Assembly: GCA_022710255.1 (NCBI GenBank)
Contig: JAKLHG010000219.1
Coordinates: 1-6,764, forward strand
Reading direction: 5' to 3'
From: Candidatus Hydrogenedentota bacterium
GTDB taxonomy: Bacteria > Hydrogenedentota > Hydrogenedentia > Hydrogenedentales > CAITNO01
Length of the DNA: 6,764 bases
Shown here: piece by piece, positions 1 through 6,764 of the stretch
Layout of the letters: every line of letters starts with the position of its first letter
Position numbering within the stretch: position 1 is the first letter of the stretch
Notes under the pieces: model-generated
Told to the model about the DNA's origin: nothing
Database searches by the model: none
What the model saw: the letters and a program-made list of their open reading frames with translations, nothing else
Made by a program: the position numbers and the translations under genes

Positions 1-444
1 TGTGGCCTGGCAGGTGTCAAAGTTGCCGGCGGCGTCCTCTACACGCAAGGTCACCGTATTGGGCCCGAGATTCGCGCAGGTGAAGGTCTTGCTGGGCGCG
101 CCGTCTATTAGTCGGGTGGTAATCCCGCAGTTGTCTGAACTGCCGCCGTCAATGGCCAAAGCGGCCAGGGTCGGCGCACTCAAATTCACCGTAACATTCT
201 GACAAACGGCGACTGGATCAATGTCATCCACAACGGTCACCGTCGCTGTACATTCCGCATAATTGCCCACGGTGTCCGTGACACGCAGCGTGGCGGTATT
301 GTTGCCCAGGTTGGCGCAGGTATAGGTCACGCTGGCGCCGCCGTTGATGGTGAGCGAGGCGACGGCCACGTTATCCGAGCTGCCGTTGTTAATGGCATCC
401 GGGCCGATGGTAGCCGCGCTCAAGTTGACCGTGATGTCTTTGCA
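1..444 (-). repeat. Tandem 80-residue (240-bp) HYR-like protein modules
   Basis: The first unit runs from the Cys codon at 444-442 to 205. The second runs from the Cys codon at 204-202 to the window edge and is incomplete at 68 codons. Aligned without gaps, 37 of 68 residues are identical, including VNLSA, GSSDN, TCANLG and TLRV. The second unit has a DNC cysteine that is Val in the first unit (DNV), so one cysteine differs between the modules. Confidence 0.85.
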
Positions 445-459
445 AAGGGCCGTGGGGGG
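1..459 (-). CDS. Continuation of the secreted protein in the shifted frame: HYR-like modules, 3' partial
   Basis: Reading on from VDNTPP with one fewer C in the homopolymer gives a stop-free frame to base 1. It begins TALCKDITVNLS and encodes two tandem HYR-like, Ig-fold-type modules with hallmarks such as IDPVAVCQNVTVNLS, GGSSDNCGI, TCANLG and NTVTLRVEDAAGN. The composition and repeat structure show this is the genuine downstream part of the gene that starts at 2392, not a separate gene. It has no start codon or ribosome site of its own at the junction. The frame is still open at the window edge, so further modules and any C-terminal anchor lie outside. If the C7 tract is a sequencing error, the two pieces are one protein. 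If it is real, the gene is either a pseudogene or phase-variable in this cell. Confidence 0.75.
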
Positions 460-2392
460 GTGTATTGTCCACAACAAAGGTGGCGCTCGGGCCGGCTGCC
501 GGGGCTGGGTTGCCCAGCGCATCCGTGGCCGTGCCTGCGGCGATACTGATGCCCAGCGTGCCGGTCCCGGTGATGCCGCTGATGGTTACGGTGCGCGTAG
601 CGCCCGAACCGGACACGCCTATTGTGCCCGCTGCGGTGCCGGTGGCATTCAACGTGATGTTGGCGGGGGCGATGGTGCTCGCGCTGAACCCGCTGCCCGC
701 GTCGGTATAGGTGACACTATAGGTCACCGGGCCGCTCTTCGTCAGGGTTGTGGAGGGCGCGCCTATGGCTGCGGCCGGGCCCTGCCGGTCAATATTGTAG
801 ATTTCGCCAGTCGTATACCCGGTGCTGATGGCCTGGTTGGCCACGTCGCGCGCGGAACCGCCGGTGACGCTGTTCAGGCGGAGGGTGCCCGTGCCCGATA
901 CATTCGCGGTGACTCGGTACCAGGTCGGCCCGAGCTGGGTTACGGTGGCAACAGTCCCCGAAGCGCCGCCTGTGGCCGTGAAGCCGAAATCATTGGCGGC
1001 AACGGTGGTCATGGTGTGATTAAAGCGGACCTCCCAGGTCACCTGGGCGGCGTTCGTGTAGTTCGGCGGCGCGGTCAACGGGTTGTACCGTATAATCGAG
1101 GTGACCTGGGGCGGGGGCGGGCCCGACCCGTTCGGCTGCAACGTGATCCGATCCACGTCCACACGGGTGCCGGACGAACCCAGCGGCGGCCCGTCCGGGG
1201 CGTTATCAGGAAAATCAAAGCGGAACTGTTCGATCGTGGTGGCCGCCATCCACAACGCATGGGCGTTAAGATCTACCCAATACTCGCTCAACTGGGTGTC
1301 ATGGGGGTTGATGGGGTAGTTATGCTGGTAGCCGCCCGTGAAACCGCCAATGGTATTGTCGTCCCAGAACATGATGGAGCCGGTGCACTTGGTTTCATTT
1401 TTCGCGATGACACGCAACCAGCGATACCCAGTGCGCGGTAGCGTCAACCGCTGCGATCCCCACATCGGATCGGTGGCGGCGGCGGTAATGTCGTACCGCA
1501 GCAGGCCGCCTGTAACCTGTGAACTCGCGATGTGTCCGTAGGGCGACCACCCTTCATAATAGCCCCCTGTGTCGAAGGTCCAGTCCGGGAGCGCGAACGA
1601 CGCCGCAATCGTGTGGTTGGCATAGACATTCGTGAAGGTGTAGGTGGTCGAGAGGTCATCAATGCGGACGCCGTCAATAAGAACCTGCGACAGCCGGTAC
1701 CCGGAGTTCGGTGTCATGGTAAAGGCGACACTGCTTCCGGCGTTCACCGGCTGCGCCGTATTGGGCGCAATGGCGCCATTGCCGCCCGTAACACTCGGTG
1801 TGACCGTGTAGGACACGAACAGCCGGACATGGTCCAACAGTATCGTTGCGTCCCCCTCGGGTTCGGTAAAAGAGAAAGTCAGCGTATTCCCCCATGCGGA
1901 ATTATGTGTGAAATTGACGGTTTCTTCTACGAACGGATTGGTGGTCAGTATTCTGGTCGGCCCCCAAAGCGTTTGTGAACCCATTAACACCGTAAGTTTC
2001 ATGGGTGCCGTGACACGCAGGTTTCTGTAAAACTTGAGCGTGCAATTCGCCCCGTTACTGAGGCCGCTTATGGTCTGGGAAATGGCACCGCCGCCTTGGT
2101 GTCCGTATACCATGCCGCCTTGGGGAATCGGGCCGTTCGCTGGTTGGTAGAATGGCCCGGACGCATTATTGAGCACATCCCCACCGCCGAGGGTCCAACC
2201 CGTGATGGTGCCGGTGTACCCGGGATAGGGCGGTACCGGGTTCGCCTCAAAGCCGCCGTTAACGACGAGGTCCGTCCCCTGCCCGTGGGCCAAAGGCATT
2301 GCCGCGCATAGGAGTAATACGCCAAGTGCGGTTACAAAACGATACGATGTCCGCCCAATGGGGGAGGGCGGGAAAGAGCATTTGCCCTGCAT
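389..2392 (-). CDS. Large secreted multidomain surface protein, frame broken near its 3' end
   Basis: This is a predicted exported, probably adhesive or carbohydrate-binding protein. Residues 1-37 form a signal peptide: a basic N region, a hydrophobic stretch at about 19-35 (FVTALGVLLLCAAMPLA), and likely cleavage after AHG37. Residues 40-190 begin with LVVNGGFE and resemble DUF642/galactose-binding-like modules. Residues 194-266 match the divergent InlB B-repeat pattern (NGAIAPN, GSSVAFTMTPNSGYRL, VLIDG, TYTFTNV, HTIAASF). Residues 270-420 look like a second jelly-roll/CBM-like module ending VDVDRITLQ. A GPPPP linker follows, then two Ig-like modules at about 428-530 and 537-643. The frame opens at 2458, but I prefer ATG 2392 because AAGGAG lies 8 nt upstream and the signal peptide follows directly. 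From residue 647 the frame yields an unrelated tail and stops at TAA 389-391. The preceding VDNTPP is the normal lead-in to a HYR-like module that continues in the next frame. No catalytic motif was recognised. The export and module-type calls are firm; the exact function is unknown. Confidence 0.85.
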   Translation of the reverse strand: MQGKCSFPPSPIGRTSYRFVTALGVLLLCAAMPLAHGQGTDLVVNGGFEANPVPPYPGYTGTITGWTLGGGDVLNNASGPFYQPANGPIPQGGMVYGHQGGGAISQTISGLSNGANCTLKFYRNLRVTAPMKLTVLMGSQTLWGPTRILTTNPFVEETVNFTHNSAWGNTLTFSFTEPEGDATILLDHVRLFVSYTVTPSVTGGNGAIAPNTAQPVNAGSSVAFTMTPNSGYRLSQVLIDGVRIDDLSTTYTFTNVYANHTIAASFALPDWTFDTGGYYEGWSPYGHIASSQVTGGLLRYDITAAATDPMWGSQRLTLPRTGYRWLRVIAKNETKCTGSIMFWDDNTIGGFTGGYQHNYPINPHDTQLSEYWVDLNAHALWMAATTIEQFRFDFPDNAPDGPPLGSSGTRVDVDRITLQPNGSGPPPPQVTSIIRYNPLTAPPNYTNAAQVTWEVRFNHTMTTVAANDFGFTATGGASGTVATVTQLGPTWYRVTANVSGTGTLRLNSVTGGSARDVANQAISTGYTTGEIYNIDRQGPAAAIGAPSTTLTKSGPVTYSVTYTDAGSGFSASTIAPANITLNATGTAAGTIGVSGSGATRTVTISGITGTGTLGISIAAGTATDALGNPAPAAGPSATFVVDNTPPHGPLQRHHGQLERGYHRPGCH
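454..460. other. Seven-base G/C homopolymer at the frame break
   Basis: The plus strand has seven G (seven C on the coding strand) exactly where the good protein frame switches. With six C the reading is NTPP-TALCKDITV, joining the Ig-like part to the HYR-like part seamlessly. With seven C the reading is NTPP-HGPLQRHH followed by a stop 22 codons on. This could be an assembly or sequencing indel, a fixed mutation, or a slippage-prone contingency tract. The single sequence cannot decide. Confidence 0.8.
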
Positions 2393-2400
2393 AATCACGA

Positions 2401-2406
2401 CTCCTT
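2401..2406 (-). promoter_or_regulatory. Shine-Dalgarno site fixing the secreted protein start
   Basis: AAGGAG on the minus strand lies 8 nt before ATG 2392. The alternative upstream ATGs at 2458 and 2422 have no such site, and starting there would put about 22 or 10 extra polar residues before the signal peptide. Confidence 0.7.
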
Positions 2407-2446
2407 GATTATTAGCCTGCATGAAATTTCTGCTGATACTGCCCAC

Positions 2447-2494
2447 ATTATAATACATCGACTCAATTATACCCTTGTTTATGGTAAAACGAAA
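2447..2494 (-). promoter_or_regulatory. Candidate sigma-70-type promoter region for the secreted protein gene
   Basis: Two perfect TATAAT hexamers occur on the minus strand, at 2471-2466 and 2452-2447, about 75 and 55 bases before ATG 2392. The upstream one has only a weak -35 candidate, TTTCGT at 2494-2489, 17 bp away. The downstream one has no convincing -35. The local A+T richness compared with the surrounding genes fits a promoter. The -35 assignment is guesswork. Confidence 0.35.
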
Positions 2495-2592
2495 ACTCTT
2501 TTCTCTCGCCTCTCCTTAGTCTTCGAGGCACCCTCTGGAACTTGAGAGCCAGCCTCAACCCAGCCTGAAACTCGTGTTCGCGTCTTTCTTAT

Positions 2593-2682
2593 CCTTTTGG
2601 TCCCTGCTGTCCTTTATGTCCTTTGTCGATTTGCCGCTCTAAAAGAAAAGGATCCAAAGGACATAAAGGGTTCAACGGACAT
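2593..2682. repeat. Two inverted arrays of a degenerate 9-bp repeat (AAAGGACNN)
   Basis: The left array, written on the plus strand, is CCTTTTGGT, CCCTGCTGT, CCTTTATGT, CCTTTGTCG (2593-2628). The right array has the same unit in the opposite orientation: AAAGGATCC, AAAGGACAT, AAAGGGTTC, AACGGACAT (2647-2682). Because the units match, 2611-2625 and 2655-2669 form a perfect 15-bp inverted repeat with a 29-nt loop. The structure could fold as a hairpin on either strand. A third array of the same unit sits at 5659-5685. Confidence 0.8.
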
Positions 2683-2721
2683 AAAAAAACACCGGGAATT
2701 GAATCCTCTTTTTCAGATTCA
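2683..2721 (-). terminator. Weak possible terminator after oppB
   Basis: Just after the oppB stop on the minus strand, TGAATC (2721-2716) can pair with GATTCA (2705-2700) around a 10-nt loop, and a run of seven T follows at 2689-2683. The stem is short and A+T-rich, and the T-run is 10 nt from it rather than adjacent, so this is not a textbook intrinsic terminator. The 9-bp repeat hairpin just downstream could also help to end transcription. Confidence 0.25.
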
Positions 2722-2727
2722 TATTCG

Positions 2728-3645
<918 letters not shown>

Positions 3646-3653
3646 GGGCGTTA

Positions 3654-5270
3654 TTACTCCCCAGGGTCTAGATATAAGTTTTTCCAGCGATAATAGCCCA
3701 GGATATTCGGCGTAAATCCTTTCACCTCCGGGGACATCAGGAACTTCCAGGAGTAGAAATAGACGGGAATTATGGGCCCCCCCTCCAGCAGGAGTGCCTC
3801 CGCCTGTTGCAGCAGAACACTCCGTTTGGTCACGTCCGCCTCGGCATAGGCCTGGTCAATGAGCGCGTCATATTCCGGCGACGACCAGCCGGTACGGTTA
3901 TTGCCTACATCGGTCTGAAAACACTCCAGGAAATTGACCGCATCGGCCACGTCGCCAATCCAGGCGGAACGGGCCATCTCGTAATCCAGCGTATTCATGG
4001 AGGAGAGATAGGTTTTCCAGTCCTGGTTCAGGAGGCGCACGTCCGCGTTCAGGTTTTCCTTCCACATGCGCTGCACTGTCTCGGCGATGGTTCTATGCGC
4101 CTCGCTCGTGTTGTACAGAATATTCACGGGCGGCAGGCCCTGGCCGTCGGGATAACCCGCCTTTGCAAGCAGCGTCCGGGCGCGCTCCACGTCAAAACAC
4201 AGCACGTCTATGGCCGGGTACTTGGTGTCGCCGGGCGGCACGAACGCGGTTGCCGGCTGTTCCCCCCCCTTAAGCACGTTCGTCACGATTTCCTCCCGGT
4301 TGATGGACAGGGCGAAGGCTTGGCGCACCAGCGGGTTGTCGAAAGGCGGTCGCGTTATGTTCATCCGGTAAAAGTAGCATCCAAAATAGGGGTGGATGTG
4401 CAAAATCTCCGGCCGGTCCCGCCGGTACACCGCCACCCGGTGCAGCGGAATGGTTGCGGTGAGGTGCAGCAACCCGCTGCGAAAGGCACGGTCCTCGGTC
4501 TGCAGGTTTTCGATGGGATGAAAATCTATCCCCGAAAGGAGCACCGAGCCCGCGTCCCAGTAATAGGGGTTCTTTCGGACGCTGAGTTTTTCATTGGGAA
4601 GCCAGTCGTCAAGGATGAAGGGACCGTTGCATACAAGGTTGCCCGGATGGGTCCATGCGGTGCCGCGTTCGTCCATGCGCCCGAATCGCTCTATGGTCGG
4701 CTGATGTACCGGGAACCAGGCGAAATGGTTCTGCATGCTTAGAAAATACGGCGTGGGGTTTTCCAGTTCCACCCGCAGGGTTTCGACATCCGCCGCGAAC
4801 ACCCCCACCTGGTCAAAATCCCGCAATTTCCCCTCGTTATAGGCCCGGGCGTTTTTGAGACAGTACAGCATGTAGGCATATTCCGAAGCGATAGCGGGGG
4901 AGAGTATGCGGCGCCACGCGTAGGCGAAGTCGCGGGCGGTTACAGGATCGCCGTTGGACCATCGCGCTTCCGGCCGGATATGAAAGGTATAGTGCAACCC
5001 GTCGTCTGACACTTCCCACCGGTCCGCCACGGCGGGTACCGGTTCCAGCGTGGCCGCATCAGCATCGGTCAGGCCTTCGAAAAGGGAACTCAGGACCCGG
5101 TGTTCCGTGACCCCCGATACCACATGCGGGTCCAGGTCCTGTACTTCGGCGCCATTGCCCGCCTGCAAAATGTTCTGGTCGCCGGGGGAGCGGTAAGAAC
5201 AGCCGGGCGTCCATGGCAGAATAACCGCGCAGGCTAGAAAGGTGATGAGATTGCGTATGTGGGTGTGCAT
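3654..5270 (-). CDS. oppA: Peptide ABC transporter substrate-binding lipoprotein, OppA type (SBP family 5)
   Basis: An extracytoplasmic receptor that binds oligopeptides and passes them to the OppB-containing membrane complex. The 538 residues are full length for the family. The N-terminus is a signal peptide with hydrophobic residues 8-20 and a putative lipid-attached Cys24 (WTPGC, a loose lipobox without the usual Leu at -3). OppA-clade marks are PVPAVADRWEVSDDGLHYTF (78-97), FHIRPEARWSNGDPVTARDF (96-115), AYAWRRILSP, NPYYW (234-238), RPPFDNPLVRQAFALSINRE (307-326), AGYPDGQGLP, QRMWKENLNADVRLLNQDWK (400-419) and NNRTGWSSPEYDALI. Asp440 in AWIGD sits where OppA proteins carry the Asp that contacts the peptide amino terminus; this is by motif, not alignment. 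ATG 5270 is the only start before an in-frame stop at 5313-5315, and no Shine-Dalgarno precedes it. A run of eight G codes in frame at 4269-4262. It is the first gene of an oppAB unit. An MppA- or XP_55-like relative is possible. Confidence 0.93.
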   Translation of the reverse strand: MHTHIRNLITFLACAVILPWTPGCSYRSPGDQNILQAGNGAEVQDLDPHVVSGVTEHRVLSSLFEGLTDADAATLEPVPAVADRWEVSDDGLHYTFHIRPEARWSNGDPVTARDFAYAWRRILSPAIASEYAYMLYCLKNARAYNEGKLRDFDQVGVFAADVETLRVELENPTPYFLSMQNHFAWFPVHQPTIERFGRMDERGTAWTHPGNLVCNGPFILDDWLPNEKLSVRKNPYYWDAGSVLLSGIDFHPIENLQTEDRAFRSGLLHLTATIPLHRVAVYRRDRPEILHIHPYFGCYFYRMNITRPPFDNPLVRQAFALSINREEIVTNVLKGGEQPATAFVPPGDTKYPAIDVLCFDVERARTLLAKAGYPDGQGLPPVNILYNTSEAHRTIAETVQRMWKENLNADVRLLNQDWKTYLSSMNTLDYEMARSAWIGDVADAVNFLECFQTDVGNNRTGWSSPEYDALIDQAYAEADVTKRSVLLQQAEALLLEGGPIIPVYFYSWKFLMSPEVKGFTPNILGYYRWKNLYLDPGE

Positions 5271-5315
5271 GAAGGTTGTTGTGGTCTCGGTTGAATAAAG
5301 TGGTCCTGGGGACTA

Positions 5316-5328
5316 CGTATTTTATACG
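5316..5328 (-). promoter_or_regulatory. Possible oppA promoter -10 with overlapping small palindrome
   Basis: A 13-bp palindrome, CGTAT-TTT-ATACG, contains TATAAA on the minus strand (5326-5321), 51 bases before the oppA start. No good -35 is visible 16-18 bp upstream. An A+T-rich palindrome over a -10 box is a common operator arrangement, but a 5-bp half-site can arise by chance. Confidence 0.25.
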
Positions 5329-5409
5329 GGCGAACGCTACGCTGCCTGCCTTATATCATTTAATTTCAGGATTTCAACATGTCTTTGCAATCTGAAGGTC
5401 CTGGCATAA

Positions 5410-5520
5410 ACGGATATCTTTAGTAGGCGTACCTTCCCGGGTGCGCCATAGTGCAATCCAACCATCTGGTGTAGTGTTCCATGGCGCACCCGGGAAGGTA
5501 CGCCTACTAAAGATATCCGT
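5410..5520. repeat. Perfect 40-bp inverted repeat with 31-bp centre (palindromic element)
   Basis: The left arm is 5410-5449, beginning ACGGATATCTTTAGTAGG. The right arm, 5481-5520, is its exact reverse complement across all 40 bases. The centre, 5450-5480, contains CAATCCAACCATCTGG. Arms this long and perfect suggest recent or selected origin, such as a MITE or REP-like element, and any transcript across it would fold into a very stable 40-bp stem. I see no target-site duplication at the edges and no second copy in this window. It lies 139 bp before the oppA start, where it could limit read-through from the DUF2851 gene. Confidence 0.95.
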
Positions 5521-5623
5521 ACAAAATACTTTTTGCTGGCGCAGTCGAGTTGCCTTGGGGCGATAACTCCTTTGTACTTACGGCATAAGGATACCTTTTC
5601 AGCAGACTTTACGGCAACTGCAA

Positions 5624-5640
5624 GCACCCGGCAGGGGTGC
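5624..5640 (-). terminator. Short G+C-rich hairpin after the DUF2851 stop
   Basis: GCACCC and GGGTGC pair as a 6-bp stem around a 5-nt loop, 8 bases past the stop codon. Downstream on the minus strand there is TTGCAGTT rather than a T-run, so intrinsic termination is doubtful. Confidence 0.2.
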
Positions 5641-5648
5641 CGGCCTCA

Positions 5649-6764
5649 CTATTGTTGTCCTTCTGGTCCTTTGAGTCCTTTCCCTTCAACCGCTTCCCGA
5701 CGGTTTTCAATCCCGCCCAAAGATCGCAAATAGGCTAGCACGGAACAATTACGGCAGGAGGGGTTGTGTGCGCACCAATCCTCATGTATCTGCATGAGGC
5801 CCTGTTGCCTGCGGAAATTCATTTTGACCTTGTTCTTCCCGAAAGCAAGCCATTGCATCATGCGTCGGTGAATCCGGTTTTCCGGTTCCCCGGGCAGGTT
5901 GATGAACAGTTCAAATACATGCGCTTCCACTTCGGGATTGGGCGTATCCGAACGGGTCAGGGCTAATGCGGCGGGAATCAGCACGTTGCCGATGATGGTG
6001 TGTATCCTGCCTTTGCCCAACGGCGCTGAGGGTCGGGACATGGATTCACCCTGCCAGCTGCAATGGTTTGCCCAGAAGCCTATCGCATTGCCGAAAAGGT
6101 CTTCAATTGCAGTACACCGTTCCACAGACGTCATCGGGGTGCGCCACATCATCTCCAGTCTTTTGGACAATCCGTAATCAGCAGTGCGTGTGAAAAATCT
6201 TGCCGCTCCTGCGAGGCGGCGCTCAGGGCGGTTTGCCGGGCGGCTGTTGCCGTTGCGCCAGGAAAGGTCAAGCACGCCCAGTCCGGACAAGTGTTCCTGA
6301 AGCGCTCGCGCACATCTCAGATAGTGTAGTGGCGGTTCGCTCTCGTAGGGCCATTCCATCGGCAGCAGTCCGGCTATGCGAAGCAAAGCCACTTCCAGCA
6401 GGTCTGGCATTTGTTGCGCCAATTGCCGGGCGCGGTCGTAGGGCAGCGCCTGCGCAATTCTCTGGAATTGTTCCTTGAATGCGCTGTAACCGCAAGCGAT
6501 CATGAACGCTTCGTACATAGCCTGATCCGGACCTACACGACTCATGCGCTCCCGAATGCGCCGCTGCTTTTCCAACATGCGCCATTCTCCCGCCAGCGAC
6601 AGAAACTGCTGGAAAACGCCGGGATTGTCGCTGATGATACCTGAAGCGCATACACCGCAACGTTCCGAAATATCACCAGGAAGCGGCTCACCATAATATG
6701 TTTCACCATCAGGCCATACCAATGTTGCCACTGCGCGTCCATCCTGGGTAATTGCCTTGGCAGT
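5649..6764 (-). CDS. DUF2851 family protein, 5' end outside the window
   Basis: A protein family of unknown function. The frame is open to the window edge and begins TAKAITQDGRAVATLVWPDG, the usual DUF2851 stretch just before the mid-protein, so GTG 6731 is an internal codon and not the start. About the first 100 or more residues of the family are missing. The visible 371 residues contain the family pattern in order: RCGVC (CxxC at 36/39), the basic helix MLEKQRRIRERM, an LYEA-like segment AMYEAFMIACGYSAFKEQFQ (82-101), LLEVALLRIAGLLP (122-135), RPANRPERRLA (175-185), IIGNVLIPAALA, ELFINLP, QQGLMQIHEDWC (320-331) and a C-terminal CX5CX2C (331/337/340). The cysteines suggest metal binding, which is inference. 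The last ten residues, KGLKGPEGQQ, extend past the conserved region and are encoded by a 9-bp repeat. No promoter is visible because the start is off-window. Confidence 0.85.
   Translation of the reverse strand, partial: TAKAITQDGRAVATLVWPDGETYYGEPLPGDISERCGVCASGIISDNPGVFQQFLSLAGEWRMLEKQRRIRERMSRVGPDQAMYEAFMIACGYSAFKEQFQRIAQALPYDRARQLAQQMPDLLEVALLRIAGLLPMEWPYESEPPLHYLRCARALQEHLSGLGVLDLSWRNGNSRPANRPERRLAGAARFFTRTADYGLSKRLEMMWRTPMTSVERCTAIEDLFGNAIGFWANHCSWQGESMSRPSAPLGKGRIHTIIGNVLIPAALALTRSDTPNPEVEAHVFELFINLPGEPENRIHRRMMQWLAFGKNKVKMNFRRQQGLMQIHEDWCAHNPSCRNCSVLAYLRSLGGIENRREAVEGKGLKGPEGQQ
5659..5685. repeat. Third copy of the 9-bp repeat array, inside the DUF2851 3' end
   Basis: The plus strand reads CCTTCTGGT, CCTTTGAGT, CCTTTCCCT: three consecutive units of the same degenerate nonamer as at 2593-2628, in the same orientation. 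Because nine is a multiple of three the frame is kept, and the minus strand encodes KGL-KGP-EGQ just before the stop. Confidence 0.65.

Larger units (their letters stand above)
2393..2727. other. 335-bp intergenic region between oppB and the secreted protein gene
   Basis: It holds, in the direction of transcription, a weak terminator-like hairpin and T-run after oppB, two inverted arrays of a 9-bp repeat (2593-2682), about 100 bp (2500-2590) in which I see no gene or clear signal, TATAAT-like boxes, and the ribosome site for the secreted protein. A plus-strand frame across 2597-2839 lacks protein-like composition and runs into the oppB antisense strand, so I do not call it a gene. Confidence 0.7.
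5271..5648. other. 378-bp intergenic region between the DUF2851 gene and oppA
   Basis: It holds a small G+C-rich hairpin just after the DUF2851 stop, a stretch at 5521-5623 with no clear feature, the long perfect palindrome (5410-5520), and the oppA leader with a weak -10-like box. A 96-codon minus frame with a GTG start (5627-5337) crosses the region. It reads straight through both arms of the palindrome and has no ribosome site, so I do not call it a gene. Confidence 0.7.

Noticed and set aside
344..1441. 365-codon plus-strand open frame
   Set aside because: It lies antisense to the secreted protein gene, has Arg/Gly-rich low-information composition, no signal peptide or known motif, and no ribosome site. 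It is a shadow of a G+C-rich gene.
2393..2458. Longer start for the secreted protein at ATG 2458
   Set aside because: There is no ribosome site before it, and a TATAAT-like box overlaps the first codons. ATG 2392 has AAGGAG 8 nt upstream and leads straight into a signal peptide.
2593..2682. CRISPR-like array
   Set aside because: Units are 9 bp, adjacent and in two orientations, with no spacers of constant length.
3807..4742. 311-codon plus-strand open frame
   Set aside because: It is fully antisense to oppA, which has clear family motifs throughout. The plus frame shows no recognisable domain.
5410..5520. Simple intrinsic terminator
   Set aside because: A 40-bp perfect stem with a 31-nt loop and no T-run on either side is far outside terminator dimensions.
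5337..5627. 96-codon minus-strand frame with GTG start
   Set aside because: Its middle is made of both arms of the perfect palindrome and it has no ribosome site. The segment KGVIAPRQLDCASKKY could be a remnant of a small protein, but this is too short to support.
5649..6731. DUF2851 gene starting at GTG 6731
   Set aside because: The frame stays open to the window edge with family-like sequence (TAKAITQDGRAV), and the family's N-terminal region is missing, so the start is off-window.

Overview
The window (about 57-60% G+C by eye) is bacterial and every gene in it runs on the minus strand. It reads like a chromosomal stretch from a Gram-negative-type bacterium with a large secretome. The mix of features is a secreted protein built from DUF642-like, InlB-type, Ig-like and HYR-like modules, an Opp-type peptide importer, and a DUF2851 protein. 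That mix would suit PVC-superphylum or Hydrogenedentota-like lineages, or Bacteroidota, but no marker gene fixes the phylum, so this is inference only.

In transcription order, from high to low coordinates: (1) 6764-5649 is the 3' part of a DUF2851 gene, whose 5' end lies outside the window. (2) 5648-5271 is a 378-bp gap holding a perfect 40+40 bp inverted repeat with a 31-bp centre, and a weak oppA promoter candidate. (3) 5270-3654 is an oppA-like solute-binding lipoprotein gene. Eight bases later comes (4) an oppB-like permease gene, 3645-2728. The two form a clear operon, but oppC, oppD and oppF are not present. (5) 2727-2393 is a 335-bp gap with two head-to-head arrays of a degenerate 9-bp repeat, plus promoter-like TATAAT boxes and a good Shine-Dalgarno site for the next gene. 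(6) From 2392 down past base 1 is a large secreted multidomain protein gene. It is broken by one extra base in a seven-C tract (454-460) and continues in the other frame as HYR-like 80-residue modules to the window edge.

OppA would capture oligopeptides outside the inner membrane and OppB would form half of the membrane channel. The second permease and the ATPases must come from elsewhere. The secreted protein looks like an adhesive or carbohydrate-binding surface protein. I see no RNA gene, CRISPR array, transposase or recognisable new defence system. The most notable items are non-coding: the long perfect palindrome, the 9-bp repeat found both between genes and as the last codons of the DUF2851 gene, and the homopolymer frameshift.
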